From assembly GCA_903885565.1 (NCBI GenBank), contig CAISJI010000112.1, positions 1 through 44,077 on the forward strand: 44,077 bases of DNA, written 5' to 3'. The position numbers were made by a program, and so were the translations under genes. The notes beneath the pieces were generated by a model. It was not told the origin of the DNA. It was given only the letters and a program-made list of their open reading frames with translations, and made no database searches. Every line of letters begins with the position of its first letter. Positions within the stretch are counted from its first letter, which is position 1. Of this stretch, positions 35,531-43,962 are shown piece after piece. The DNA comes from an uncultured Planctomycetaceae bacterium (GTDB lineage Bacteria; Planctomycetota; Planctomycetia; Pirellulales; UBA1268).

Positions 35531-36761
35531 GCGGCACCTCCAGCGGCTCTCGGCCGAGCGAGACAACGGAGAGTTCTTGGGGCGGATGGTTCGCCAGCCA
35601 GGCCTCAATCGAGGCCACGCTCAGCCGGTCGTAGCGGGCCAATTCTTCCGCCAAGGAACGCACCTTTCCGAGGTGATACCACTGCCTCGCGATGCCGCCG
35701 GCCCGCGCCGCACTCGATTCCTGCTGCATCACGAGCGCACTTTTTGCCCGGGCCTTCACGCGATCGAGTTCGGCCTGTTCCAGCGTCCCCGGGAGCCGGC
35801 GAATTTCTGTCAGCATGACATCGAGCGTTTCCTGGGCCCGCGCGGCGCTCGTGCCGGAGTAGCAGACAGCCGCGGCGCAGTCGCGCAGCGTGTGGTAGCC
35901 GGCCGACACGCTGTAACACAGCCCACGCCGCTCGCGCACTTCGGAGAAGAGCCGGGAACTGGAGCCACCGCCGAGGACCGCCAAGGCTGCCGTAGCCTCG
36001 TAGGATTCGTCGCTGCGGTAGGGGGGGGCCGGCCAGGCCAGCGCGATGTGCGTCTGCTGGGAATCGTGTTGGACGTGACGCACGTGCGGGCCCCGCTGGC
36101 CCGTCACCACCGGCTGGGTGGCGCCGGCGTTCCAATCGCCAAACAAGTGCTCCATGCTCTGCACGAAGGCATCCCAGTGGATCCGGCCGGCAATGGCGAT
36201 GATGGTGCCCCGCGGACGCACATTGGCCGACACGAAAGCCCGCACATCCTCCAGACCGATACCCTCCACCTCCGCGGTGATGCCCTCAGATGGCATGCCC
36301 CAGGGGGAGGGATAGTGCAACTGGCGCAGGGCCGACATCGCCCGGTGCGCAGGGTCGTCCTCGGTGCCGGCGAGATTTTGCAGCACCATCTGTCGGGCCG
36401 GTTCCCATTGGTCGTCGGGGAGGAGTGGCCGCCGCAGGATATCGGCATAAATCGGCAGCGCGATCGGCAACTGCCTGGCCACCATCGCCCCGGCAAAACT
36501 GGCATGGCTCATGGAGACCGATTGTGCCCATTGCACCCCGGCTCCCTCGAGAGAATCAACGATCTGCCGGCTGCTGCGGTCGCCCGCCCCGCGCAGCATC
36601 ATCTCGCCCGAGAGGGTGGCTAAGCCGCAGCGGCCCGGGCCGTCATGCACGGCGCCGGCGGGAGTGTGGAAGGCGATCGCCACCGATTCCAAGCCCGGAA
36701 GTTCCTCGCCGAGCAGCACGATGCCGTTGTTGAGAGTCGTCGAAAAAATGGTCTGCTTCAC
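35514..36761 (-). CDS. M16 family peptidase-like protein lacking the zinc site
   Basis: 415 residues from GTG 36761. It aligns by layout with its downstream neighbour (LNNGIVLLGEELPGLESVAIAFHTPAGAVHD). At the place of HxxEH it reads TLSGE (49-53, within GLATLSGEMMLRGAG), so it cannot hold zinc there. M16B enzymes often pair one active with one inactive subunit, and the gene order and 17-base overlap fit that. A TTG at 36842 is in frame, but it lies in a structured leader. Confidence 0.85.
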   Translation of the reverse strand: MKQTIFSTTLNNGIVLLGEELPGLESVAIAFHTPAGAVHDGPGRCGLATLSGEMMLRGAGDRSSRQIVDSLEGAGVQWAQSVSMSHASFAGAMVARQLPIALPIYADILRRPLLPDDQWEPARQMVLQNLAGTEDDPAHRAMSALRQLHYPSPWGMPSEGITAEVEGIGLEDVRAFVSANVRPRGTIIAIAGRIHWDAFVQSMEHLFGDWNAGATQPVVTGQRGPHVRHVQHDSQQTHIALAWPAPPYRSDESYEATAALAVLGGGSSSRLFSEVRERRGLCYSVSAGYHTLRDCAAAVCYSGTSAARAQETLDVMLTEIRRLPGTLEQAELDRVKARAKSALVMQQESSAARAGGIARQWYHLGKVRSLAEELARYDRLSVASIEAWLANHPPQELSVVSLGREPLEVPHEISA

Positions 36762-36766
36762 AGGCT

Positions 36767-36851
36767 GCCGCCGCTGGATGCTCTGCCCCACGGAACCGTC
36801 GTCAGTATGGCAGCAAACTCCCCAAAATCCAGCGGCGGCCAATTCCGCCGC
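36767..36851 (-). promoter_or_regulatory. Leader with alternative GC-rich stems before the M16 pair
   Basis: Read on the minus strand, three complementary segments follow each other. A (36851-36845, GCGGCGG) can pair with B (36838-36832, CCGCCGC); B, as part of a perfect 13-bp arm (36839-36827), can instead pair with C (36779-36767). C ends five bases before the GTG at 36761. The A:B and B:C stems exclude each other, the layout of an attenuator or translational switch. Confidence 0.4.
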
Positions 36852-37006
36852 CGAGATACCGATTCCTCACTGGTCTGGGAAAAAAAGGGAGCCCGCCACC
36901 CCGCGGTGGCGCAGGCACTGAACAACCCAGCCCGCTTTTCCGACGCGTGAAAACGACACTGGCGCGGGTCTGGCCGGCGTTTTCTAAAGTTGGCGGGCAT
37001 CACCTG

Positions 37007-37744
37007 CTACAGCAGCGCCGGTTCGCTGCGGTGGCCAACCTGATCCGCCGCCCGCCCCGGGGAATCGACCGTCTTGTAGATGGTTCGTACCGTGCGGAAG
37101 CCGAGCCTGTGGTAGAGCCGTACGGCCGGCTTATTGTCGGCCGTGACCTCCAGGAATGCCCGGCGCAGGCCGAGCCTCTGGAAGCCAGCCAGCGCCTGCT
37201 CGATCAGGCAGCTGCCCAACCCCAGCCCCCGCAGGCTCGGTACCACGCCGACATTCTGGATCGAACCATTCCCTTCGGCATCGACCACGCCTTGGATGGT
37301 GCCACACCATTCAAGCACGCATCTGCTTGAAGCCTGTTCCAGCACGCCTCTGCTGGACGGTTGTTCCAGCACGCATCTGCTTGAAGCCTGTTCCAGCACA
37401 CCTCTGCTGGACGGCTGCGATTCGCGCCCGGGGTGGGGAGTGCCAAGCTGATGGGGATCAGCCGGCGTGCCTCCCCGGGCCACCAGCCACGTGGCGCAGG
37501 GAGAAAAACCTGCCTTGTTGGAAATCTCCCGCATCAGGCGCCGGCAGCCCTCCAGATCACCCAAGCAGGGAAAGACGACTGCGTCGATTTCGTCACGGAA
37601 ACAGGCGTATTTGGTGCGGGCGTGGGCGTCGATCAACGCCGCATTCCACCGCACCATCCGGAAGCCCACAGGGAGATCGGGGCCGAGTCTGACCCGGGTC
37701 AGATCGAACTCCATGCGGAAACGCTTGAAATAGGCCGATTCCAT
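37007..37744 (-). CDS. GNAT family N-acetyltransferase with a palindromic tandem-repeat insertion
   Basis: 245 residues. The GNAT core is clear: VGVVPSLRGLGLGSCLIEQAL is the acetyl-CoA-binding motif A, and LEVTADNKPAVRLYHRLGF is motif B. Between strand TWLVARGG and strand GTIQGVV lies about 45 residues that other GNATs do not have, including four 9-residue units of the form Q-(A/P)-SSR-(G/C)-VLE. These come from four 27-bp DNA repeats at 37310-37417. GGAG lies 8 bases before ATG 37744. The acceptor is unknown; the insertion should extend the strand hairpin outward rather than destroy the fold. Confidence 0.82.
   Translation of the reverse strand: MESAYFKRFRMEFDLTRVRLGPDLPVGFRMVRWNAALIDAHARTKYACFRDEIDAVVFPCLGDLEGCRRLMREISNKAGFSPCATWLVARGGTPADPHQLGTPHPGRESQPSSRGVLEQASSRCVLEQPSSRGVLEQASSRCVLEWCGTIQGVVDAEGNGSIQNVGVVPSLRGLGLGSCLIEQALAGFQRLGLRRAFLEVTADNKPAVRLYHRLGFRTVRTIYKTVDSPGRAADQVGHRSEPALL
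37310..37417 (-). repeat. Four 27-bp in-frame tandem repeats with internal palindromes
   Basis: Units at 37310-37336, 37337-37363, 37364-37390 and 37391-37417. They alternate between two types, so the true period is 54 bp. Most units contain an internal inverted repeat such as TCAAGCA...TGCTTGA or TCCAGCA...TGCTGGA. They lie inside the GNAT gene and keep its frame because each unit is 9 codons. Confidence 0.9.
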
Positions 37745-37878
37745 CGCTGAACTCCGCAGAGGCTGCGCTTTCCCTGACGATAGGAGCCGGCCGCAATTTG
37801 GTCAACGTGCTGGTGTGGCAAGCCCGCCATTTTTTTTCGCGGCGGCAGCGTTCTGGCCGGCTGGTGGCGAAACCCCGC

Positions 37879-37908
37879 TTGTCGAGCGACCACACGGGGG
37901 CGTATGCT
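37879..37908 (+). promoter_or_regulatory. Predicted promoter of the Mn/Zn ABC operon
   Basis: -35 TTGTCG (37879-37884), 18-base spacer, -10 TATGCT (37903-37908). The start would fall near 37915, inside the first operator copy. Confidence 0.5.
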
Positions 37909-37912
37909 GGAG

Positions 37913-37952
37913 TTTTTGAGGCATCAAAAAATGTTTTTTGACTCATCAAAAA
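37913..37952 (+). promoter_or_regulatory. Two tandem palindromic operators, probable DtxR/MntR-type sites
   Basis: TTTTTGA-GGCA-TCAAAAA (37913-37930) and TTTTTGA-CTCA-TCAAAAA (37935-37952) are perfect palindromes with a 4-base centre. Their centres are 22 bp apart, two helical turns, so two dimers could bind the same DNA face. They lie at and just after the predicted transcription start, the classic place for a repressor. The operon's last product carries a MntR-like domain, the obvious candidate reader. Confidence 0.7.
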
Positions 37953-37990
37953 TATCCCGTCGGCCCGCCGTCTGGCGGGGGAGGTGAGCG

Positions 37991-38983
37991 ATGCACCGTT
38001 GGAATCCCCGCCGTTCCCCGGCGCGTGCGGGCTGGCTGGCTGGTTGGATCGGCTGCGCCCTGTGGGGAGCGTTGTGGGCCGCTGACGTCGCCGCGGCCCC
38101 TCCGGCACAGTCGGCCACGCCGCTGCGGGTGCTGGCCACGACCACTGTGGTGGCCGATCTGGTGCGGCAGGTGGCAGGCGATCTGGTCGCGCTCGATTGC
38201 CTGATGGGGCCGGGCGTCGATCCCCACAGCTACAAGGCCACGCCCCGCGATGCCGATCGCCTCGCGCGTGCCCAGCTGGTGGTCGCTTCGGGGCTCCATC
38301 TGGAGGGCAAGCTTTCCGAACTGCTCGGCCGGCTCGGACGGCGGTTGCCAGTGGTGGCGGTGGCCGATGCCCTGCCGCAGGACAAGCTCCTGGAGCTGGC
38401 TCCCGGGCTCTACGATCCGCACGTCTGGTTCGACGCCTCACTCTGGGCGGGGTGTCCGGCTGTGCTGGCGGAGAAGTTGGCAGGCCTCGATCCAGTGCAT
38501 GCCCCCGACTACCGGCGCCGGGCCGGGGAATATGCCGCCCGCCTGCAGGCCCTCCATGGTGAACTCACCACGCAGCTGGAGGCGGTGCCGCAGGAGCGCC
38601 GGGTGCTGGTGACGGCCCACGATGCGTTCCGCTATTTCGGCCGCGCCTACGGCGTGGAGGTCGTGGGCGTGCAGGGCACCAGCACCGAGAGCGAGGCTGG
38701 CCTCAACGACATCAATCGGCTGGTCGATCTGGTGGTCGAGCGCCGCATTCCGGCGGGGTTTGTGGAGACGAGCGTTTCCGATCGCAATGTGGCAGCACTG
38801 CGGGAAGGGGCAGCGGCACGGGGGCACGCGGTGGCACTCGGGGGCAGACTCTACTCCGATTCCCTCGGCGGGCCGGGAAGTGGCGCACAGACGCTGGAGG
38901 AGGCGCTGCGGAGCAACATGGCAACGATAGTCGCGGGGCTGGGAGGGGGCGATCCGCCGGCCACAGGATCGCCGCAGCCATGA
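37991..38983 (+). CDS. Metal ABC transporter substrate-binding protein (Mn/Zn, TroA type)
   Basis: 330 residues. The N terminus has a basic region and hydrophobic stretch ([22 protein letters not shown]), a signal peptide that ends near residue 36. The four cluster-9 metal ligands are all present: H79 in DPHSYK, H144 in DPHVWF, E259 in FVETSVSD, and D290 in YSDSLG. Glutamate at the third position is the TroA/PsaA-type set, used for Mn or Zn. No His-rich loop (as in ZnuA) is seen, which favours manganese. [15 protein letters not shown] is a family signature. It stops inside the start of the ATPase gene. Confidence 0.92.
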   Translation: MHRWNPRRSPARAGWLAGWIGCALWGALWAADVAAAPPAQSATPLRVLATTTVVADLVRQVAGDLVALDCLMGPGVDPHSYKATPRDADRLARAQLVVASGLHLEGKLSELLGRLGRRLPVVAVADALPQDKLLELAPGLYDPHVWFDASLWAGCPAVLAEKLAGLDPVHAPDYRRRAGEYAARLQALHGELTTQLEAVPQERRVLVTAHDAFRYFGRAYGVEVVGVQGTSTESEAGLNDINRLVDLVVERRIPAGFVETSVSDRNVAALREGAAARGHAVALGGRLYSDSLGGPGSGAQTLEEALRSNMATIVAGLGGGDPPATGSPQP

Positions 38984-39768
38984 GCCGTCCACAGCCCGAT
39001 TCGAGCCCTCACTGCCTCGAATTCCACGATGTGACGGTGGCCTACGGCAGGCGGCCGGTGCTTTGGAATATCGATCTGACAGTCGATGGCCCCGGGCTGT
39101 TTGGGATCATCGGTCCCAATGGTGCTGGCAAGAGCACGCTGCTGAAAGCGGCGCTGGGACTGGTGCCGCTGGCCGGAGGGAGCGTGCAGTTTTTCGGCCA
39201 GCCGCTCGGCGCAGTGCGCACGCGGGTGGGCTATGTTCCCCAGCGGGAAACGGTCGATTGGGATTTTCCTGTGAGTGTGTTTGATGTGGTGCTGATGGGC
39301 ACCTACGCCCGGCTCGGATGGTTTCGTCGGCCGGGGCCTCGCGAGCGTGAACTGGCACGCGACTGCCTGCTGCGTGTGGGCTTGGCCGACGTCGCAAACC
39401 GCCAGATCGGTCGGCTCTCGGGGGGCCAGCAGCAGCGGGTGTTTCTCGCCCGCGCACTCGCGCAGCAGGCCGATCTCTACTTTCTCGATGAGCCGATGGC
39501 CGGCGTCGATGCCCGCTCCCAAGAGCAGATTTTCGCCGTGCTTTCCGCCCTCCGCGCCGCCGGCAAACTGATCGTGGTTGTGCACCACGATCTGCGGAGT
39601 GCCTCTGAGTGGTTTGATCGGGTGGCGCTGGTCGACATGCGGCTGATCGCCACCGGCCCGGCCGCCGAGGTGCTCACCCCGGAGAATCTCCAGCGCACCT
39701 ACGCTGGCCCGCTCGATGTGCTCGACGAGCTGGGTCGGGCCGTCGCCCGCAGGGAACGCACACCGTGA
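38980..39768 (+). CDS. Metal ABC transporter ATP-binding protein
   Basis: 262 residues with Walker [11 protein letters not shown]-loop [14 protein letters not shown], signature LSGGQQQR, Walker B LYFLDEP and the H-loop [29 protein letters not shown] is typical of the Mn/Zn transporters (MntB, TroB). It overlaps the binding-protein gene by four bases and the next permease by four, so translation is coupled along the operon. Confidence 0.95.
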   Translation: MSRPQPDSSPHCLEFHDVTVAYGRRPVLWNIDLTVDGPGLFGIIGPNGAGKSTLLKAALGLVPLAGGSVQFFGQPLGAVRTRVGYVPQRETVDWDFPVSVFDVVLMGTYARLGWFRRPGPRERELARDCLLRVGLADVANRQIGRLSGGQQQRVFLARALAQQADLYFLDEPMAGVDARSQEQIFAVLSALRAAGKLIVVVHHDLRSASEWFDRVALVDMRLIATGPAAEVLTPENLQRTYAGPLDVLDELGRAVARRERTP

Positions 39769-40715
39769 CCGGACACTTCCCGCTCCCCTACAACACACTG
39801 GTGGTGGCCGGCGGCATGGCAGCGGTCGGATGTGCAGCGGGGGTGGTGGGCTGCCTGGGGGTGCTCCGCCGCCGCAGCCTCGCTGCCGACGCGGCTTCCC
39901 ACGCCACGCTGGTGGGAGTGGCACTGGCGCTGGCGGCCACCGGCCGGAGAGAGTTGCCGGTGCTGCTGGCCGGCGGCCTGCTGACAGCGATTGGATCGCT
40001 GGTGGTGTTGGTCATGCTGCGCCGCTTTACCCGCACCCGCGAGGATGCCGCCACCGCGATCGTGTTGGGAGTGTCGTTTGGGCTGGGGATCACGCTCCTC
40101 TCCGGGATGACCGCCCGGGGCATTCCCGGCAGCGCCGGCCTGGAGCAGTTTCTCCTGGGCCAGACTGCGGCACTCACTGCGGCGGATGCCATGCTGCTGG
40201 GCTGCCTCTCAGTGGCGGCGGTAACGCTTGTCTGGGTGGGATTGAAGGAGGTGGTGTTGGTTGCCTTCGACGCCCCCTTTGCCGCGGCGAGCGGTTGGCC
40301 GGTCTTCGCGATCGACACGGCCCTGGTGGCACTGTTGGCTGTCATGGTGGTTGTGGGACTGCCGGCGGCCGGGGCGGTGCTTGTGACGGCGCTCCTGGTG
40401 ATCCCCCCGTCGGCCGCCCGCCAGTGGACCGATCGGGTGGCGACGATGCTCGTGCTCTCTGGAGCCTTTGGCTTGACGGCGGCGCTGGTGGGGGTGGCGA
40501 TCAGCGCCGCGGTGCCCCGGCTGGCCACCGGCCCGGTGATGGTGCTCGCCGCTGCGGCCATCTTTGCCGCCTCCTTTTTTCTGGCCCCCAAGCGCGGTCT
40601 GTGGGCGCGGTGGCGGCAGCAGCGGGAGTTGCAGCAGGAGTGGAGCGGAGCAGGCCGGGAGCAGACGCAGGCCCCGGCCAAAGCCACGGGGGAGGGGGGC
40701 CCATGGACACCCTGA
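39765..40715 (+). CDS. Metal ABC transporter permease, first subunit
   Basis: 316 residues from GTG 39765, overlapping the ATPase stop. Eight or nine hydrophobic helices. The motif [28 protein letters not shown] is the family's N-terminal signature (SL-x-x-D-x-x-SHA). [23 protein letters not shown] is the conserved coupling region. A Q/R-rich cytosolic tail ends the protein. It forms the channel together with the second permease. Confidence 0.92.
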   Translation: MTGHFPLPYNTLVVAGGMAAVGCAAGVVGCLGVLRRRSLAADAASHATLVGVALALAATGRRELPVLLAGGLLTAIGSLVVLVMLRRFTRTREDAATAIVLGVSFGLGITLLSGMTARGIPGSAGLEQFLLGQTAALTAADAMLLGCLSVAAVTLVWVGLKEVVLVAFDAPFAAASGWPVFAIDTALVALLAVMVVVGLPAAGAVLVTALLVIPPSAARQWTDRVATMLVLSGAFGLTAALVGVAISAAVPRLATGPVMVLAAAAIFAASFFLAPKRGLWARWRQQRELQQEWSGAGREQTQAPAKATGEGGPWTP

Positions 40716-41968
40716 ATCTGCTGGGGGGCTCAGCCGGCATGCACCTCTGGGCGATCGCCACAGCGGCGGTGGTGGCTGCCGGCTGTGCGGTGGTGGGAAC
40801 GTTGCTGGTGGTGCGCCGGATGAGCCTGCTGGGGGATGCGATCAGCCATGCGGTGCTGCCAGGGATCGTGGTGGCGGTTCTGCTGGGGGGACGCCCGGGA
40901 GGGCTGTGGGTGCTGGTGGGAGCGGTCGTGGCGGCGCTGCTGACAGTTTGGCTCACGCAGGTGCTGCACGAGGGGGTGGGCATGAGCGAGGATGCCGGAG
41001 CCGGCGTGGTTTTCACCACGCTCTTCGCTCTGGGGGTGGTGCTGATCACGCTGGCAGCATCCCGGATCGATCTCGATCCCTCCTGCGTGCTCTACGGCAT
41101 TTTGGAACTGGTGCCGTTTGACACTCTGCTGCTTGGGGGAGTGGAAGTGCCCCGGGCATTTCTGACCGCTGGCCTTGTCTTTCTCTGCCTGCTCGGGGGG
41201 GTGACGCTGTTGTGGAAGGAGTTGCTCGCCAGTGCCTTCGATCCGGCGGCCGCGGCCGCGGCCGGACTGCCTGTCGCGGGGCTGACCACGGGCCTGTTGG
41301 CCGCCACGGCGCTGGCCACGGTGGCGGGGTTTGAGGCGGTGGGGGCGATCCTCGTGGTAGCCATGCTGGTGGTGCCCGCGGCGGCGGCAGAACTGCTGGT
41401 CCATCGGCTGCATCTGGTGATGGGCGTGGCGATCGCCTTGGGAGTGCTGGGAGGAATTGTGGGATATCTCGCCGCGTGGCAATTCAACACCAGCGCCGCT
41501 GGCATGATTGCTGTTGTGCTGGGGATTGAATATGCCTTGGCTGTGCTGTTGGCCCCCGGCCATGGCATTCTTGCTCGGGCCTGGGCGGCGGCGGGCTTGG
41601 CGTGGCGTGTGGCCTGCGAAGACCGGCTCGCGGTGCAGTGGCGGGCAGAGGAGGGGGGAGAGAGAGCGGCAGACGCCACGACCGTGCTCACTCGGCTGGT
41701 GTGTCTATGGCTACGGGGCAGCGGCCGGATCGCGGCCGATGGGAGGCTGCTGCCTCTGGGCCAGACCGAAGCGATGCTGATCGTGCGGTCGCATCGGCTC
41801 TGGGAGGCTTGGCTGGGGCGGCATGCGGAATTACCGCTCGACCATCTCCATCCGCCAGCCGAATGGATTGAGCACCATCTCGGCTCGGAGGTCCGCAGAA
41901 GGATCGCCGCTGATGTGGGGCAGCCCGCAGGTGATCCGCACGGCCGAACCATTCCACCCGAGGACTGA
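40703..41968 (+). CDS. Metal ABC transporter permease fused to a DtxR/MntR-like metal-sensing domain
   Basis: 421 residues from ATG 40703, overlapping the first permease by 13 bases, with GGAGGGGGG upstream. Residues 1-290 are a second family permease (VVRRMSLLGDAISHAVLPGIV, then EAVGAILVVAMLVVPAAAAELL). Residues about 303-356 resemble a shortened winged helix, and 357-421 are the DtxR-family dimer/metal domain: TEAMLIVRSHRLWEAWL, HLHPPAEWIEHHLGSEV and PHGRTIP. By position, H364, E368, H383, E387, E390 and H391 match metal ligands of DtxR/MntR. Residue 387 is Glu where DtxR has Cys102, the MntR choice for manganese. The N-terminal metal ligands of a complete MntR are probably missing. Confidence 0.88.
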   Translation: MDTLNLLGGSAGMHLWAIATAAVVAAGCAVVGTLLVVRRMSLLGDAISHAVLPGIVVAVLLGGRPGGLWVLVGAVVAALLTVWLTQVLHEGVGMSEDAGAGVVFTTLFALGVVLITLAASRIDLDPSCVLYGILELVPFDTLLLGGVEVPRAFLTAGLVFLCLLGGVTLLWKELLASAFDPAAAAAAGLPVAGLTTGLLAATALATVAGFEAVGAILVVAMLVVPAAAAELLVHRLHLVMGVAIALGVLGGIVGYLAAWQFNTSAAGMIAVVLGIEYALAVLLAPGHGILARAWAAAGLAWRVACEDRLAVQWRAEEGGERAADATTVLTRLVCLWLRGSGRIAADGRLLPLGQTEAMLIVRSHRLWEAWLGRHAELPLDHLHPPAEWIEHHLGSEVRRRIAADVGQPAGDPHGRTIPPED

Positions 41969-41970
41969 GA

Positions 41971-42975
41971 TCACCGCCGCGGCTCTGGCTCATCACCTTC
42001 CAGCCCAGCCACCAGCGTGCGCAAAGCGAGCAGATTTCGCCGGTCGTTCTCGGGAGAGATTTTTCCATCAACGCCTTCTTTGGGCGTTTCCAGAATCAGG
42101 GGAATGCCCGCCAATCGCGGATGATTCATCAGCAGGCGGAAGGCCTCGCCCCCAATCTCCCCGACGCCGATTTCCTCATGCCGGTCAACCCGCGACCCGC
42201 GCGGCTTTTTTGAATCGTTGGCATGGATCACGACCAACCTCTGCAGGCCGATCAAGTCGTCGAAGCTCTGCAGCGTGGCGTCGAGCTCGGCGGCCGGCTC
42301 AAGGGCATAGCCAGCTGCGAAGACATGGCAGGTGTCGAGGCAGACGTTCACGCGGGCAGCGAGACCGGGGACGGCGTCGATGCGGGCTAACAGCGTGGCG
42401 ATTTCTGCGAACGTGTCCCCAAGGCAGGATCCCTGTCCGGCGGTGGTTTCGATGAGGATCCCGGTGCCCAGATCAGGCGTGCGGCGCAGCGCCTCGGCGA
42501 TGCCGTCGGCGGCGCGGGCCACCGCCACCTCGCGCGGCTGCGTCCCTGCGGCCCCAGGGTGCGCGACCACCCAGGGAATCGCCAACTCCGCGGCCCGCTC
42601 CAGCTCGGTGACGAGGCCGGCAATCGACTTCTCCCGCAGGGTGTCGTCGGCAGACGCCGGATTGATGAGATAGGAATCGTGGGCCACCACGAGCGCCAGC
42701 CCGGCAGCCGCCACCGCGTGGCGAAACTTCTCCACCTCGACCGGATCGAGCGGCGACACATCCCAGCGATTGATGTTGCGGGTGAAAATCTGCAGGCAGT
42801 GGCAGCCGGTGTCGAGGGCCCGCTCCACCGCTTTCGAGAGCCCGCCGGCGATCGATTGATGGGCACCCACCAGCGGGTGGCGCGGGGCTGGCAGCGGGTG
42901 CGCAGCGGACTTTTTGGCCTGGCGGGGGGATGGAGGGGCGGAGGCCTGGGGACGGCGGGACGAGCGCGATGGCAT
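41971..42975 (-). CDS. nfo: Deoxyribonuclease IV (endonuclease IV, AP endonuclease)
   Basis: Cuts abasic sites in base-excision repair with a three-zinc centre. 334 residues from ATG 42975. A basic Pro/Ser-rich N-terminal extension of about 30 residues precedes the usual beginning LVGAHQSIAGGLSKAVERA. Metal-binding segments are present: LVVAHDSYLIN, WVVAHPGA, GILIETTAGQG, NVCLDTCHVFAAGY, VIHANDSKKPRGSRVDRHEEIGVG, and LILETPKE. It converges with the manganese operon, whose stop is two bases away. Confidence 0.95.
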   Translation of the reverse strand: MPSRSSRRPQASAPPSPRQAKKSAAHPLPAPRHPLVGAHQSIAGGLSKAVERALDTGCHCLQIFTRNINRWDVSPLDPVEVEKFRHAVAAAGLALVVAHDSYLINPASADDTLREKSIAGLVTELERAAELAIPWVVAHPGAAGTQPREVAVARAADGIAEALRRTPDLGTGILIETTAGQGSCLGDTFAEIATLLARIDAVPGLAARVNVCLDTCHVFAAGYALEPAAELDATLQSFDDLIGLQRLVVIHANDSKKPRGSRVDRHEEIGVGEIGGEAFRLLMNHPRLAGIPLILETPKEGVDGKISPENDRRNLLALRTLVAGLEGDEPEPRR

Positions 42976-43106
42976 GGTGGTGCGGGGGAGGAGGTGTGGA
43001 GGGGATGAAGAGTGGGCCAGCGACGCCTGAGGGGGCAGTCTACGGCGTTTGGCCGAAGAGAAAATGACTGTGGGGGCCAAAGCAGCCCCGTTTCCCAAAA
43101 ATACTT

Positions 43107-43134
43107 TTGACGTCGCTGCCCGCGGTCGTACACT
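43107..43134 (+). promoter_or_regulatory. Predicted promoter of the small membrane protein gene
   Basis: -35 TTGACG (43107-43112), 16-base spacer, -10 TACACT (43129-43134). Five of six and four of six consensus positions. Start near 43141, leaving about 47 bases before GTG 43188. Confidence 0.5.
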
Positions 43135-43187
43135 TCGGCCAGAGCGACGGGGGCCTGTCGTGAGAGCCTTTGCAGGAGCGGACTACC

Positions 43188-43688
43188 GTGGGGATTGCCT
43201 TGAACCTGATCATCACCGTGATTGCCGTGTGCGCGGCCGGCTGTGCCGCCGAGTGGGCCCTCCGGCCGATCCGCGCGGCACGTCAGGCAGAAAAGCTGGC
43301 TCGGGCCCAGCGGGATTTTCACCGCCAGCGGGAACAGCTGGAGGCGAAATTCATCGACAAGGCGGGGAGCACCGGTAAGCCTCGGGGCCTCCGCTGGACG
43401 GACGTCCATTTTGACGACGACGTCCTCTACGCCCGCGATCGGCGCACCGGTGTGCTCAAGGCGCTGGTGGCGATCGAGGTCAGTTTTGAGGCGATTGAGG
43501 GGGGAGGCATGGAGGAGGTGGAGGCTGTCTCCAACATCCGGGCTGCCACTGCAGAGTTTCTCTACGATACGGTCCGCTGGGTGACACAGGGGCGGGTCTA
43601 TTTCAATCTCGCCCCCTCCGCCACCGTGAAGTATCTCAGTTCCGACCTGGAACTGGTCGCCGAAGAACATGCCGCCACACGGGTGTGA
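43188..43688 (+). CDS. Small membrane-anchored protein of unknown function
   Basis: 166 residues, not recognised. AGGAG at 43174-43178 lies 9 bases before GTG 43188, which decides the start over the in-frame TTG at 43170. One N-terminal membrane helix (LNLIITVIAVCAAGCAAEWAL) is followed by a charged helix (ARQAEKLARAQRDFHRQREQL) and a mixed alpha/beta soluble domain with GLRWTDVHFDDDVLYARDR and LVAIEVSFEAIEGGGMEEVE. Monocistronic with its own promoter. Confidence 0.7.
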   Translation: MGIALNLIITVIAVCAAGCAAEWALRPIRAARQAEKLARAQRDFHRQREQLEAKFIDKAGSTGKPRGLRWTDVHFDDDVLYARDRRTGVLKALVAIEVSFEAIEGGGMEEVEAVSNIRAATAEFLYDTVRWVTQGRVYFNLAPSATVKYLSSDLELVAEEHAATRV

Positions 43689-43802
43689 GGGAGGCGCTCG
43701 CGTGTGTGCGATGCCCCCTGTCTCGCCCCCGTCTGCCGGACTTTCGCAGACTTCCCCGTGTGACACCTGTGGGCTTTGAGGATTGGGCGAAGCCGGGCGT
43801 TC

Positions 43803-43818
43803 CTTGTCGGCCGACAAG
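43803..43818. promoter_or_regulatory. 16-bp perfect palindrome CTTGTCGGCCGACAAG
   Basis: Uninterrupted dyad in the 274-bp gap between the small membrane protein and the last gene, about 145 bases upstream of that gene. It could be a dimeric regulator site. The regulator is unknown. Confidence 0.35.
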
Positions 43819-43962
43819 AGGCCCTGTGACGGGGGCTGCGGCAGACCGCCGATACCTCCTCGAGCAGGCGCGGACTGCGCGCAGCCGAGCCCAAGACGAG
43901 GCTCTGGCGCCATTCTTCCGTAGTGATGACCGCTGCTGCGGGCAGGGGAAGTGGGGGCTTCG

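Noticed and set aside
37310-37417. CRISPR array
   Set aside because: The four units are contiguous, in frame with a GNAT gene and have no spacers.
39716-40702. N-terminal extension of the second permease (frame open from 39716)
   Set aside because: This part is out of frame with the real first permease gene, is Gly/Arg-rich and has no membrane helices; the permease fold begins at ATG 40703.
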